Shown here: positions 32,956 to 44,799 of the stretch, one piece after another
How the letters are laid out: each line of letters opens with the position of its first letter
How positions within the stretch are numbered: the stretch's first letter is position 1
Source of the DNA: Megascapheus bottae
Taxonomy: Eukaryota > Chordata > Mammalia > Rodentia > Geomyidae
Assembly (NCBI GenBank): GCA_024803745.1
Contig: JANJXV010000004.1
Span: 44,394,858-44,458,857, forward strand
Direction of reading: 5' to 3'
DNA length: 64,000 nt
Notes under the pieces: generated by a model
What the model was told of the DNA's origin: nothing
What the model saw: only the letters and a program-made list of their open reading frames with translations
Databases searched by the model: none
Made by a program: the position numbers and the translations under genes

Positions 32956-34200
32956 AAGAGGTTTCTTTTGGGAGGGTGGTAATGGAAGGGGTTGGGCTAA
33001 CCAGAAGGACAAAGGGAAATCACTAAGACCAAAGTAGATTGTTTGCATACATAAAGAGAAAACAATGAAACCTATTGAAATTGTTTAAGATGGAAGAAAG
33101 GGGGCAGGGAGTGTAATAGAAGGAGCGAGATTGATTGGAAATCATTGTAAACATGTGGGAGAAAGTCATAATGAAGTCCTCATCCCCTCATACAATTACC
33201 AGATGTCATTTATCTAAAAAATGAAATTTATTATTTGCCAGTAAATACCACTGAGATTCTGCTCAATGCTTTTGCATTATTTTAGAAGTTTGTCAGTCAT
33301 TCTGATAGAAATTTATATATAAACACCAGCTCTAGTCTACACATTATTCCTTCTAATTCACAGCCTGAAATGTGTGCTGTCCATTTATTTTCGATGTATT
33401 TCATGTGGTTCCTCTCATTTTTATTTTTACATACGGCTGGTTAAATATAAAATGGCATGAAATCAAAGTTAAGTAAATAATAATCATAGGAGCAAAGCAA
33501 AATCAGCCTACACCAATAAAGCTTTGTAAGGAGAGACTGCAATAGTAATTGAGATATGTATTTGAGAGATGCTGCTGCAGCCATCGGCTCTGGAGGAGTA
33601 AATATCTATGTCCTAATCAGATCTGATCTTAATAGGAAGTGCCATACAGAAAATACCCATGTGTAAAAAGGTCTAAGTTCATGGCTCTGAAATTAATCCT
33701 ATACTAAATCTACACATCAAACTCCATGAACTTTAACTGAAGTTGGGAAAGACAATTTCAGAACCTGGCTGTGAGCAGATAATTTACAGCATAGTGCGAA
33801 ATAAAGGACTTTCTATACCTGAGCAACACAAAGGGCAAAATTTACCGTCGTCAATTACTTTTATACTACAGCAGGGTCAGCCTCTGCCCCCAATTACTCA
33901 AGTGCAGAAACTGAACAAGTAGCACGAAAATCAACACAATCTCAGAGATCAAAAAAGAAACTTGTAAGAAGACTGAACAAATCATCATGTTTGGCCTTCA
34001 GTACCATGAAAGTGTTGTGACTTTAAGATACCTATAGTTGGGCATCTTGAAATTCTAGTTTATAAGAATGTCTTGGATTTGGTTCTTCTTATATCCCAGG
34101 ACATCCTTGGAAGAATGTCTATTCATATCCCATTTTTTTCTTAAACAATTACTGAATCAGGACATTGTAGATGTCTTGGTACCAGAGCAAATATTTTATT
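32956..34200. other. Unassigned low-copy-looking DNA
   Basis: About 1.2 kb without recognisable repeats or a coding frame. One of the cleaner candidates for unique sequence. Confidence 0.5.
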
Positions 34201-34204
34201 ATTT

Positions 34205-34394
34205 AATTTTTTTCCAGTCCTTGGCTTAAGCTTGGGCCTGAGCACTGTCTTTGGGCTTTCTCAAGGCTAGAGCTCTACCACTTGAGCCTCAACACCACTT
34301 CTGGCTTTTATCTATGTATGTGGTACTGAGGAATTGAACACAGGCCTTCTTTTATGCTAGGCAAGCACTCTACCACAAGGCCAAACTCCTCACC
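34205..34394 (-). mobile_element. SINE type A, minus strand
   Basis: Right-arm complement (ggcttaagcttgggcctgagcactg) and left-arm complement (tgctaggcaagcactctaccacaaggccaaactcc). The short flanking match 'tttaatttt' on both sides may be the target site. Confidence 0.93.
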
Positions 34395-34399
34395 CTTGT

Positions 34400-34955
34400 T
34401 TAATTTTATTTTATTGTAAGGTGATAAACAGAGAGATTATAGTTACATAAGGAAAGAAATGAGTACATTTCTTGTTAAACCCAGTTACATCCTCCTTTGT
34501 TTTCTTTCATTTTCCCTCCTCCTTGACTACCTCTCCACCAAGTTGTAAAGTTCATTTCCAACATAGTGTCTTGTGAGTATTGCAGATGCATAGGTTCACC
34601 CTTAGTCCTTTGTCCCACAATTTTTTTGTTCCCTTTCCTTCCTCAAGTCAGATAAACATATATTCAAGACACAGAGTACCAAAATCAAAACCTGTGACAA
34701 CAGAGGATAAATCAAAAGAAAAAAAATGGAAGAAAAAAGAAAGAACTTCACACAATATATTTTTAAAAAAGAAAGAAAAAGAAAAGAAACAAAAAAACCC
34801 CTCTGTGTTTGCATATCTTGGAGTTCATTTCAATTAGTATCATTTTATATGGTCATATGTATGTTGCTATCATGATACTCTGCTAGGGCCATCCTAGACA
34901 TATGCTAATTATTACAAACCATGAAGACTATGTTTCTTTGGGTCTGACTTACTAT
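34400..34955 (-). mobile_element. Old L1 3' end, minus strand
   Basis: From 'ttattttattgtaaggtgataaacagagagattatagttacataagg' through 'ccaagttgtaaagttcatttccaacatagtgtcttgtgag' to 'gtttctttgggtctgactta' near the ORF2 stop. Full-length old-subfamily 3' UTR, useful as a local reference. Confidence 0.88.
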
Positions 34956-35083
34956 TAAAGTCCAATAGGAGACATATATGTCTGTAGAGATAATGATTTG
35001 CCTAAGAAAAGAAAGTAATAGCTATGGATGGATGTAGGACAGAATAGCATAATGATTCACTTTAATTTTTCAACTGTGCCCTT

Positions 35084-35282
35084 TATTGGAGTGGTTGAGG
35101 GACCCTGGCCTTGAACTCTGGGTCTGAGCTCTGTCCTGAGATTCTTTAGCTCTACCACTTCCAGCTTTTTTCTGGGTACTTCATTGGAGATAAGAGTCTC
35201 AAGACTTTCCTGACAATCCTCAGATCTCAGCCTTCTGAGTAGATAGAATTACAAGTATGAACTACCCACTGCCGCACAGCAC
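35084..35282 (-). mobile_element. SINE type B, minus strand
   Basis: Right-arm complement is shortened. The B1-like arm (gccttctgagtagatagaattacaagtatgaac) is diverged. Target duplication ctgtgccctt (10 bp, perfect) at 35074-35083 and 35283-35292. Confidence 0.9.
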
Positions 35283-35403
35283 CTGTGCCCTTCTGAGGAA
35301 GAGGAGAGTGATGGATAACATTCCAAACAAGACCAAGGTGCTTATAGGTCATAGGGAGGAGAGAAACTTTAAATCTTCATGATGTAAAACTAATCATAAT
35401 GTC

Positions 35404-35725
35404 TTTTCTGGTTTGAATATGTCCTTGAAAAGCTCTTTTGTTGGAAACCTAACCCCTCCAACTCAAATGTTGATGTTATTTGGAGGTGGAGCCTTTGGGA
35501 GGGAATTCGGATTAAATAGTTTTGAGAGTGGAGCCCTGCCAACACATGAGTGGCCTTACTTGACCTGCTGGACTTGTGATACCCTGTCATGCTATGATAT
35601 AACAGGAAACTCTCACCTCATGCCAGCAAGATGCTGCCACTAAGCTCTTGGCCTTCCCAGTCTCCAGAACCATGGGTTAGATACTCCTATTTTTAATAAA
35701 TTGCTGTTTCTAAATATTCAATTAA
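35404..35725 (+). mobile_element. MaLR-type LTR (ERVL-MaLR), plus strand
   Basis: Diagnostic phrases in order: 'tggtttgaatatgtcc', 'ggaggtggagcctttgggagg', 'agtggagccctg', 'cttcccagtctccagaacc' and 'aataaattgctgttt' (polyadenylation signal). About 320 bp with no internal region, so a solo LTR or isolated remnant. Confidence 0.88.
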
Positions 35726-35924
35726 AACCACATAAAACAAATGAACACAAATCCTCATTAAGATTGTACCTACTCAACAAGAAAACAGCTTGAAGTTCTG
35801 CTAATTTTATTTTATTTTTGAGCTGCAGAGAAGTCTGAGGACCTAAAACAAAGAGATGATGCACTTAGCATTAAGATTAGTGAAGAATGCTGGAGAGTTA
35901 AGTAAGCAGAGAGGGTGTGTGCAT

Positions 35925-35972
35925 ACACACACATACACATACGCATATATATATGTGTGTGTGTGCATATAT
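35925..35972. repeat. CA/TA/TG alternating tract
   Basis: (CA)n, then (TA)n, then (TG)n and 'catatata'. Alternating purine-pyrimidine and roughly self-complementary across its centre. Confidence 0.9.
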
Positions 35973-36239
35973 AGTGACAAAATATACAACCAATGTATTT
36001 AAGAACATATGGATTAAAATATCCTGAGATTTCTTCTAAAAATAGAAGAAAAAAATCCAGATTGAGATTAAACAGAGAAGTACAATAGGGTACAAAACTA
36101 AGCAGTTGGCCATCTGGGGGCTCATAGGTGTGAAGGAATAGTGACATCATGAGCACAGATGAGCAGCTCAGATCGAGCACATTGGATATGTGTTTCAGAT
36201 AATAACAATTACTGGCTCCCGCAGCACACAAAAGGGATT

Positions 36240-36640
36240 CACTAACTCATTTTAAAGATGAACTGGTAGTGTGTGAGAGAACTCTATGATGTTCCATTAT
36301 GTATTGCCTATTATGTGTATTTGGTTCTAGTTCTCTATACCAGAAATATGGGTATATTATCAGATTCTTGTAACTGCAAGTAATAGCATTTCATTACTTC
36401 TTACTTCTGAGTTAATATTTCAGTGCTGGTATGTCATGGTATGTCATATATCTCATTTTTCCATAATGTTTAAATGCGCTCAGATAATAAGATACCATAA
36501 AGTGGTGGTTCAAAGACAATAATTTCCCCACAGATTTGGAAGTTGGAAGTACAAGAATAGAAGGAAGCACAGTAAGATAATGCTGGGAGCCATTTTCCTA
36601 AGTTTGCAGGAAGCACGTTTTTTGTTGTTGTTTTTTTTTC
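36240..36640. other. Unassigned DNA
   Basis: No gene recognised. Confidence 0.45.
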
Positions 36641-36649
36641 TTTTCTTTT

Positions 36650-36836
36650 GTAGGCCTGGGGCTTGAACTCAGAGTCTGGGCACTGGTCCTGTGCTTCTTT
36701 TGCTCAAGGCTAGTGCTCTACCTTTTGAGCCACAGTGCCATTTCTGGCTTTTTCCTTTTATGTGGAACCGAGGAATTGAACCCAGGGTTTCATGCATGCT
36801 AGCCAAGCATACTACCAGTAAGCCACATTCTTAGCC
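36650..36836 (-). mobile_element. SINE type A, minus strand
   Basis: Right arm (ggggcttgaactcagagtctgggc) and left arm (gaattgaacccagggtttcatgcatgctagccaagcata) complements are clear. Flanks 'gcaggaagcac' and 'gtaggaaacac' may be a degraded target duplication. Confidence 0.92.
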
Positions 36837-36839
36837 TTG

Positions 36840-38245
36840 TAGGAAACACTTTGATGAATCAAACCTTTGTAGTACCTGAATTTAAAAAATAAAAATAGTT
36901 TCAACTAAGCTGTAATAACTGTCCCAAAGTCAGATTTGACTTTCTGATAAATATGCATTTGATATAAATGAATGTAACATCACTTATCCTCAAAAGTACA
37001 AACTGAAATAATAATAAAACTCTAGCAAGCCACATGTACCATCTATAACAACAAAAGGGAATGACTGTGGGAGCTTTTGATATTTATTCAGAAATGGATC
37101 AACAAAAAAGAACACTAAACCCGTATTGCCTTGATTGGGGGACATATTCCCAAGACTTTCTCTGTACTGGAAAACAATAAACCAGATGTTCCCATGGTCC
37201 AAACACTGGTACCCTGCAAATGACACTGGGATAGTTTGCTGAGAATGGGAAGTCTTAATATCATCCAGCACATTAGTATTCTAGAAGAGAAAAAGTAAAA
37301 ATCGCCCTGTCACTTAGTAGAACTGAAGGCTAGGAAAATTAGACTTCCTCATGATTAATGTTAGTGCTGTCATCTTCCACTCTGTCACCTACTTCTATGG
37401 AAACTGAGCTTGCACCATAGCAGGAAAAAGCAGTTAAAGCAAGCAGCAAGGCAAAAACAGAACCAGCTTTTAAAGAAAGATTGCTTTAACTCTTCAAAGA
37501 ACCTCCCCTTTCACATACATCATGTCTCTTTCTGTGGCTGGCGCAGATCAGTGAGTATAATTAGACTGAATCTCTAGTGGCAGGGCAGGTGGCAGCTGAA
37601 TGGCTAGAAAATTACACACTTTGCTTCTATGCTGCCAGAAGTTCCCATTTTCCTGTTTCAGATTTTTGTTCTTTGGGGGGAAAAAGTTTTTCCAAAGAAC
37701 AACTTTAAGTAGAGCTTTTGATTCAAAAGCTTTTCAAAACAGCTATTATTATAGAAAGGCAATATACAACTACTAGTTCTTATTGAAGTTGATCCATGTG
37801 TTATATAATATTAATACGTATCAGATGGAATAAGGAACAAAAGTAGTGATATCAATTATAGACAGATGGTTACGAATTCATATCAAAATCTAATCATAAG
37901 TTGAAGGCAAGATCTTGATCCTTCAGCTCCTAATTAGACATGCTTATTTTCATCTTAAAAACTCTTAAAATTAACTAAAGTTGTGACTCCTCTCTAAAAG
38001 AAAAATTATCATGTAAACATTTATGGTAGAGTACTACCACTTATAGAACAGTAGAGACATTTATTTTCAATCTTTCTCAACATCTTATTCATGATATAGT
38101 AGATTTTGAAACACTAAAAATATAAGACTTATAAAAGGACAGTTCCAAGTTATACATCAAGCTTGTCCGATATTTAAGTGTGATAGTGTTATTCTCTAGA
38201 GTAGTGTTTAGGATTTGTGAACATACAGTGTGCCATAAATTAAGG
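36840..38245. other. Unassigned DNA, ~1.4 kb
   Basis: No SINE/L1/LTR landmark and no credible coding frame. Less AT-rich around 37380-37620 than its surroundings. Confidence 0.5.
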
Positions 38246-38249
38246 AAAG

Positions 38250-38330
38250 TTTTGCTGAGGTATATCAGTGGTAGAATGTTTACCTAACCTATACAGGCCT
38301 ATGGTTCAATCCCTAGCACTTCAAGGAAAA
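38250..38330 (+). mobile_element. Single-arm ID SINE
   Basis: 'gctgaggtatatcagtggtagaatgtttacctaacc ... ggttcaatccctagcac' has A and B box-like sites in tRNA order, then an A-rich tail. A monomer, unlike the dimeric type A. Confidence 0.8.
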
Positions 38331-38934
38331 TAATAAATACAACAAGATCATTATAAACAAGCAACTTTTTTTTTAGGAAAAGGAAAGAATAAGAAAGGAT
38401 TGTAAAAGGCGTTAATTGATGAATGTGCAAAATAGAAAGAATGGGGATTGAATGAAAGGAAAAAACAAAGATATATAATGATATCTGCATCATAAGTGGA
38501 GCACTCTGCATCATAGAGCTGTTGAAAAGAGGAATACCTTGGCATGTGAAGATGAGAAAGGCTGAGGATAATTTTCAAAATGATGTCAAAGGGAAAATAA
38601 GCATAGGAGTTAGAAGACATGAAATGAATGGCAAAGGAAGTTTATTATTTGGTTAAGAAAATTAAGAAACATAAGAAATGAGATTCAAAGATAAATTACA
38701 AATCTGAGAAACGGTAAAAGGAAAGGAGTTAATTAAAAAGCTTAGAAGATGGCAGATTAGTAACTATTGTGGTAACCTTCAGAAATAAACTAATTATACT
38801 ACTGGAGATCTTAGATCAATCTTAGAGAAGTCCAAACATGCCTGGGGTAGGGTGTGGATGGAAGAGCCTTTTAGTGATTTCTCTCAACTGCATATCCACT
38901 CCCTTCATTTCTTCTCCTTAACAAATATGAACCA

Positions 38935-38937
<3 letters not shown>
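38331..38937. other. Unassigned AT-rich DNA
   Basis: No gene recognised. Confidence 0.45.

Positions 38938-38987
<50 letters not shown>
38938..38987. repeat. (TG)n microsatellite
   Basis: About 24 TG units abutting the 3' end of a minus-strand ID copy. Confidence 0.97.
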
Positions 38988-39052
38988 GACCAAACCAGGA
39001 CCTTGTACATCCTATACTCAGGCTTTGCTTCTGAGCTACATCCCCTGCCACT
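38988..39052 (-). mobile_element. Single-arm ID SINE, minus
   Basis: 'accaggaccttgtacatcctatactcaggctttgcttctgagctacatccc' is the ID order in complement. Confidence 0.75.
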
Positions 39053-39449
39053 TGAGGTATATTTAGATCTCTTGGGTGATTCCCAAACAAATTCTTGCAC
39101 CACACCAAGGGAAGCATGCTTGCTATGTTTAAGCTTCTTAACTTGTCTTTTTAGTCTACAGGCTGTATTTAGTTGGAATTAGCCTCCGTGGTGTATAATC
39201 TCTCCCAAATCGATCTCTTGCTTTGGTCTTCCTCATACACTTGCAGTTACCTCTTAAGAGACATGGACACACTGCAAGAAAAGTTCAGCTGACTCTCCCT
39301 GTGCAACAGATACAATCTTTCACTGTGCCCACTCTATGTGTCCTGTCTTGCTAAAGACATTTTTACTTATTAGTCTCTAAAGCTACAAAATGTGAAATTG
39401 TTCCTTTGTTCTTTTCCTTTTCCTTTGTATCAATTTGGTCATGATGTCT
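39053..39449. other. Unassigned DNA
   Basis: No gene recognised. Confidence 0.45.
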
Positions 39450-39680
39450 AAAATTTTTGTTGTTGGTTGTGAGACTTGAACTCTGGGCCTGGGCATTGTT
39501 CCTGAGTTCTGCATCTCAAGCCTTACCCCTTGAGCCACAACGCCACTTCTGGTTTTCTAGTGATTAATTGGATATAAGAGTCTCGTTGACTTTTTAGTGC
39601 CCAGGTTGGCTTTGAACTGAGATGATCAGATCTCAGCCTCCTGAGTAGTTAGGATTACTGGCATGAGCCACCACACCAGG
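39450..39680 (-). mobile_element. SINE type B, minus strand
   Basis: Right arm (gacttgaactctgggcctgggc), linker (gtgattaattggatataagag) and B1-like arm (cctcctgagtagttaggattactggcatgagccaccacacc). Flanks 'atgatgtct' and 'ataatgtct' are a plausible target duplication. Confidence 0.94.
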
Positions 39681-39774
39681 ATAATGTCTCACAAATTTTA
39701 ACTTTAGAAATGTACCTCAAATTGAGTATTTTCTAAGCATAGGTATAAATTAGTTTAAATATCTATCACTGGTC

Positions 39775-40225
39775 TATTCCATCCATTTACTTTATTACTG
39801 GCCTCCCTGTTCTCAGACTGACTCTTCTCCCAGCTATCTTGTTCAGATATCTATTCTTACAGTTATATATGTACTAGAATTCATAGTACTCCTTTGCTTA
39901 AAAGATGTCATGGTTTCCATTTGCCTATAGAAAGAAGCAAAGATTTGCAATCAGGATGGGTGTTCCTTTAGATTCACCTGAAACTGACTTTTTGAGCTTT
40001 GGTCCTCTCACCTCCTGATTGCCACCTTCCTATACCAAACTCAACCCTCCCAGACGTACTGAGCAATGCACTTTGACCAGAAACATCCTACTCATTTTCA
40101 GAACCATGCAATATTATTCCTTAGATATCCCTAAAATTATGGGCTCAATTTTTCCACCTTTAATATATACTTCTGTACTAAAGTGATTCGGACCCTATCA
40201 TGATAGGTACCTAGAAAATATGGTA
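39775..40225 (+). mobile_element. LINE-2 (L2) remnant
   Basis: 'ctggcctccctgttctcagactgactcttctcc', 'cttaaaagatgtcatggtttccatttgc' and 'cagaaacatcctactcattttcagaacc' follow L2 ORF order. Ancient, with no frame. Confidence 0.65.
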
Positions 40226-42415
40226 ACATGCTCAGCTCTTTTAATTCAGTAGATTAGCTCTAAAAATAGATTTTACAATTGATTACAAATGCTGAAACCT
40301 CAAAGTTGTATTCTAACATGCACTTTTCTTAACATATACTTTCCCTTTTCCTATTTTAACATATACTTTTCATACATTGACTGGTGTCCCAAATGTATAG
40401 AGCATACCTGAACAGCCATTATAATGTATCAAAATGGGCTAGGTAAAGACATTTTTCCAACTATACAAAATTACCTATGAAAAGAATCGAAAGTGCACAT
40501 ACTGTTTTGCCATATGCTTTCTCAGGCTAGATTTCCAAATAGAAAGGTTTGTGTGTAGCACCATATATATTTTAAAATACACACTTACATGTAATTCATT
40601 GTATGAACATCAAAGAAAGTCACAGACATATGTGAGGGAAGTAGGAGAAGTTGGAGGTTTCTTCCCATAACTGAAATAAGAAAATAAGCACAAAAGATAA
40701 ACACATTCCTTGAGATAATTGAAGAGGCAAACATCCACACTGAAAAATCAAGCAGTTATTAGGATATATCTGGATGCAGAGCTTCCAACTGGAAAACTTC
40801 TTGTGGAATTGAACTCAATAAACTTTCAAAGAAAGAGACTAATATACATTTAGTCCATTTATCTAAAATTTTATTACAATTGCATCATTCACAAACATAA
40901 GTACATTGTTTAGATAGGCAGATAGTTCAGGCCAAGGGAAATACCTTATCTTTCTGAAAGCTACATTTCTCATTTCAGATTAATAAACTACATTTGTATT
41001 TTTATATACTGGTCTTTTGTGAGCTTTGATTACTTGATTTTAACGTGTCTTATCATTTGGGAATAGAGAAAAGATTGAGTTTCACACTTTATAACACTGG
41101 TTGTTGGATTTACCAGTCACATGACATAACCTTTATAACAATTTTCTCTCTTTCAACAATAATTTTATCAAATAAAAACAGAGAAAATGCAGTGTAATTA
41201 GTTCCAATTATAAAAGAAACAAATTGAGATTCATAACATGATAAAACATTGCAAACTGACAAAAAAAAACCCTCTCTGAAATAAGATGTAAGAAGAGAGA
41301 AGAGCAAACATTATTTCTGAATTAAAAAGTGTGATTTCAAGGAGGAATATGAACCAGAGGATGGGGCGAGATCACACACTTTAGAACTAGTCTTAAGAAC
41401 GTAATTTTAATGAACCAGAAACTAGTGATATCAAAGGAAAAACTGAGTTAACAAAGTGAGTCTTCTAATGCACAAGGTAAGGGTCATGACAAGACTCCAT
41501 ACAAACATGAAGGCTTTCGAAATTTGCTCCCAGACCTGCAATAAAGCATTGGGTCATGAGTATACAAAGGTGACTAGAAAGGCAAGAGAGTTCAGAAAAG
41601 CATTAGCCAAAAACAAAGTGATCAGTCAATGTTAATTGCATGAAATGAAAATTAGAATTGATCTGTAGGTCTTGCTTTCCAACTGTACCAACCACAAGAG
41701 GCAGAAAAAGATCAAAGTTTGAGTTCAATACAGGGGCTGTTGGATCAAATGTCTACATCACAACTTCTACCTTCTTTACCACAGCAAAATCAAGATTCTC
41801 ATGTCCTAATTTGGTTCACATACAGATTTTGACATCAGTTTCTAGTGCTGAAGAAAGACTCCCATTCCAAATTTGTAAAGTTAAGAAGCTTTTCTTTTAC
41901 TCTATGAATATGGATTCCTTTTACGTGCAAGGTAAATGTTCAGTATTTTTGAATAGGAAATTGAAAGTAAGAAGATCAATAACATATACTTAGAAAAAGA
42001 TTATCTAAGCCACTAGTGTTTATCATGACTTATCTTGTCTCTAATAGTTAGAAGACTTCTTTATAATTTAGATATTGAAGTAGGATAAGCTCAAACAGGC
42101 ATTTGTTCCCCGAAATGATGTCCTTAAGGAAGAAAATCAAGATGTGCAACTTAAATTTTTTTTAAGTCAAAAGGAAAATAACACAACATGTCACTGAGAA
42201 GGTAAATAAGGTACAAGCCTTTTCCGTATTTTATTTCTACATGGAGAACAGAAATTCCAAGGCCTTTCAACTTTTATTGGATTAGACCAACAGACCAACA
42301 AGATCTTTGAGAAGTTGATGAAATAAGTCATGCTTCTATGTTCTAACATAACTTAGCACCCAAGGAATGCTCAAGCTTTGGAGCAAATTACTGGATTTCC
42401 AGCAGAAGCCATGTT
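40226..42415. other. Unassigned DNA, ~2.2 kb
   Basis: The longest stretch without recognisable repeats. Open frames here (up to 111 codons near 41658) show no domain, signal peptide or codon-bias support, so no gene is called. Confidence 0.5.
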
Positions 42416-42417
42416 TT

Positions 42418-42645
42418 TATTTTCTTTTCATTTTATTTTACAGTTACATACATAAGGTAGTGAATACATTTCTTGTCAAACATTGTTACCCTTTTCCTTA
42501 TTTTTCTCCCAATTTCCTTCCCTCCTAATCCCTTCCCCAAGTTGTAAAGTTCATTTCCAACATACTATCTTTGAATATTGCTGTTGCATTGATTCACAAC
42601 TTTGTCCTTTGTCTCACACTTTGTTTTTATTTGGCTCTGCTCGGA
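42418..42645 (-). mobile_element. Old L1 3' end, minus strand
   Basis: 'cattttattttacagttacatacataaggtagtgaatacatttcttgtcaaac' through 'ccaagttgtaaagttcatttccaacatactatc'. Same subfamily as 34400-34955. Confidence 0.87.
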
Positions 42646-42862
42646 AGTTGCAATACTGAGACAAAAGGATAAAAAACATTTATGACAAAGGCAAATTGTA
42701 CTTATTTGAAGTCTTACAAATATCAATAAATTGCACATTTAATATTAAAAATGTATATAGAGGAAATTTGAAATGATATTTTAAAACTATTCATCTATTT
42801 ACCCATTTCTGGGAAATCATGAATCATTTCTGGATATTGATGTCACCTTCCATAGTAAAAAT

Positions 42863-42916
42863 CACATACATACATTCATGCATATATATGTACCTACATA
42901 CATACATACATACAAC
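42863..42916. repeat. (TACA)n-like microsatellite
   Basis: Imperfect CATA/TACA units. Confidence 0.85.
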
Positions 42917-43424
42917 CATTCAACACATCAGTTGACCTAATAATAGTGTAAAGAATTTTATACAATATAGATCCTTGAAGCAAGAACTATTATGTCTCTA
43001 CTAAACCCTGCCAACTTACTCCTATGATAATATTTCATTTTCTGTTCACTACCTATATCAAACCTACCAGTTTCATTTCTATACTGTTAATCTCAATCAC
43101 TATGTGGTCTGAATGTAAGCTTGTATTTATTTTCCTTCTACAAGGGAAACTCCTGCCTAGAACAATGCAAAATTTTAGCTTGCTTTTTTATTTTTTAATA
43201 GTAATTCATTGTGCATTGTATTTTAGTGGTATAACTTTGTGATTTGTGTAACTCAATTGAATTAATTTAAAAACACAATATAATTGTGGCTTCTCAGAAG
43301 CCAAAGTTTTGCCTAAGGAGTTTGAAAATTCATGAAAAATCCTAGAGTTAAGTTCAATAAAAACAGATGATTTACCACAATTATGTGCCACAGCACAGAA
43401 TAAGGTTAATACAACTGAACAAAA

Positions 43425-43720
43425 TCTAACAATAGTAAATGTTGGTGGATGTGAAGCTCCTGGAATTTGCCTATATATCTGGTGGGGTTGCAAAACACTA
43501 CAAGTTTTGAACTTTCTTAGGCAATTTTTAAATATATTTTTTTCTAATTTTTAAACATGCAACTACATCACACACTGTTCCATGTCTTAGTTTATAGTTA
43601 AAGGAAAATGTAGATGTGTTAAAAATATTCATAGCCTTTCTTGTAGTAGTCAACAAGCAAAAAAATTTTTTTAATGTATAAACTAGTTACACTATAGTTA
43701 CTAGAAAAATACTACAATAT
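43425..43720 (+). mobile_element. Ancient L1 (or HAL1-like) ORF2 end
   Basis: 'gttggtggatgtgaagc', 'ctggtggggttgcaaaac' and 'atattcatagcctttcttgtagtagtc' follow the order at the L1M ORF2/3' UTR boundary. Heavily decayed. Confidence 0.55.
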
Positions 43721-43774
43721 AAAGAGCAAGTCACAACACAACATGGACTTCAAAAACACTATAATCATACCAAG

Positions 43775-43858
43775 TGTGATGGTAGATGCTGATAATCCCA
43801 GCTGTTTGAATTCAGAGGCAGGAAATCTATAAATCCTGGACAATGTGGTCAAAAGCAC
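43775..43858 (+). mobile_element. B1-like SINE, single arm
   Basis: 'caagtgtgatggtagatgctgataatcccagctg ... gaggcagg' follows B1 order without an ID-like arm. Confidence 0.7.
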
Positions 43859-43865
43859 AAACTAG

Positions 43866-44042
43866 GGGCCGGGAGTTTGGCCTAGTGGTAGAGTGCTTGC
43901 CTTGAATGCATTAAGACCCGGGTTCAATTCCTTAGTACCACATACATAGAAAAGGCTGGAAGTGGTGCTGTGGTTCAAGTGGTAGAGTGCTAGCCTTGAA
44001 AAAGCCTAAGGACAGTGCACAGGCCCAGAGTTCAATCTCTTT
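43866..44042 (+). mobile_element. SINE type A, 3' end lost
   Basis: Left arm nearly consensus (ggccgggagtttggcctagtggtagagtgc). The right arm stops after 'gcccagagttcaat' without the usual 'ggactggcaaaa' end, implying a later 3' deletion. Confidence 0.93.
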
Positions 44043-44410
44043 ATTACATGGTTCTTTATCACATGGTTCAGTGCATGCTCAGCAAACCTGCAGCCTTGAG
44101 TTTACTAGACAGCATACCACAAAGCCCCACAAAACTGTGATAGCACTGAGTGAAAAAGTCATGAGCAGATCAAAGATGAACAGAATGAACCATGGAGAAA
44201 ATCAGAGCAATGTTTATCCCTGAGGAACGGATTTTGTTCATGGGAACTTTTGAGGGGCTGGAATTGTTTTAGATTGTTTTCAATCCCGAATGAATGGGAA
44301 GATTAAGAAGTTGCATGTATTTTTAAAAATCCATTAAACTATATATTCTTTTTCATTTTACTGTTACAGAATTATAGCACAATTTATTTTCTTTAAAAAA
44401 TATCTAAGTA

Positions 44411-44597
44411 GGGCCGGGAGTTTGGCCTAGTGGTTAAAGTGCTTGCCTAGCATGCATGAAGACCCGGGTTCGATTCCTCAGTACCACATATAGAAAAAAG
44501 CCGGAAGTGGTGTTGAGGCTCAAGTGGTAGAGCTCTAGCCGTTAGAAAGTCCAAGGACAGGGCTCAGGCCCTGAGCTCAAGCCCAGGACTGGCAAAA
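44411..44597 (+). mobile_element. SINE type A, young, intact boxes and perfect TSD
   Basis: Closest to consensus here. A box 'tggcctagtgg' and B box 'ggttcgattcc' fit pol III internal promoter consensus exactly. Perfect 16-bp duplications (aaaaaatatctaagta) at 44395-44410 and 44598-44613. A clean A-tail. Confidence 0.97.
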
Positions 44598-44799
44598 AAA
44601 AAATATCTAAGTAATGATACTGACTTTATCTCTGAAGTAGTAAAAAAATACAAAAAAAAAAAGCGAAGAGTTTTAATCAAAATAGAAGCCTCTAGAAGAA
44701 AGCAAGGGACACATCACAGGAACAATCTATAGACAAAGTCATAGGTTTCCTTGTGTAAATCTATCACATGCAGCCAACTCTTCCTTCTTTAACTGCCAG

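Noticed and set aside
41658..41993. 111-codon plus-strand open frame
   Set aside because: No recognisable domain, no start context or splice evidence, and AT-rich composition. Frames of this length are expected by chance in 64 kb.
44411..44500. Possible tRNA gene (perfect A and B boxes)
   Set aside because: The boxes belong to a dimeric ID-like SINE with A-tail and target duplication. No cloverleaf or 3' end processing site is supported.
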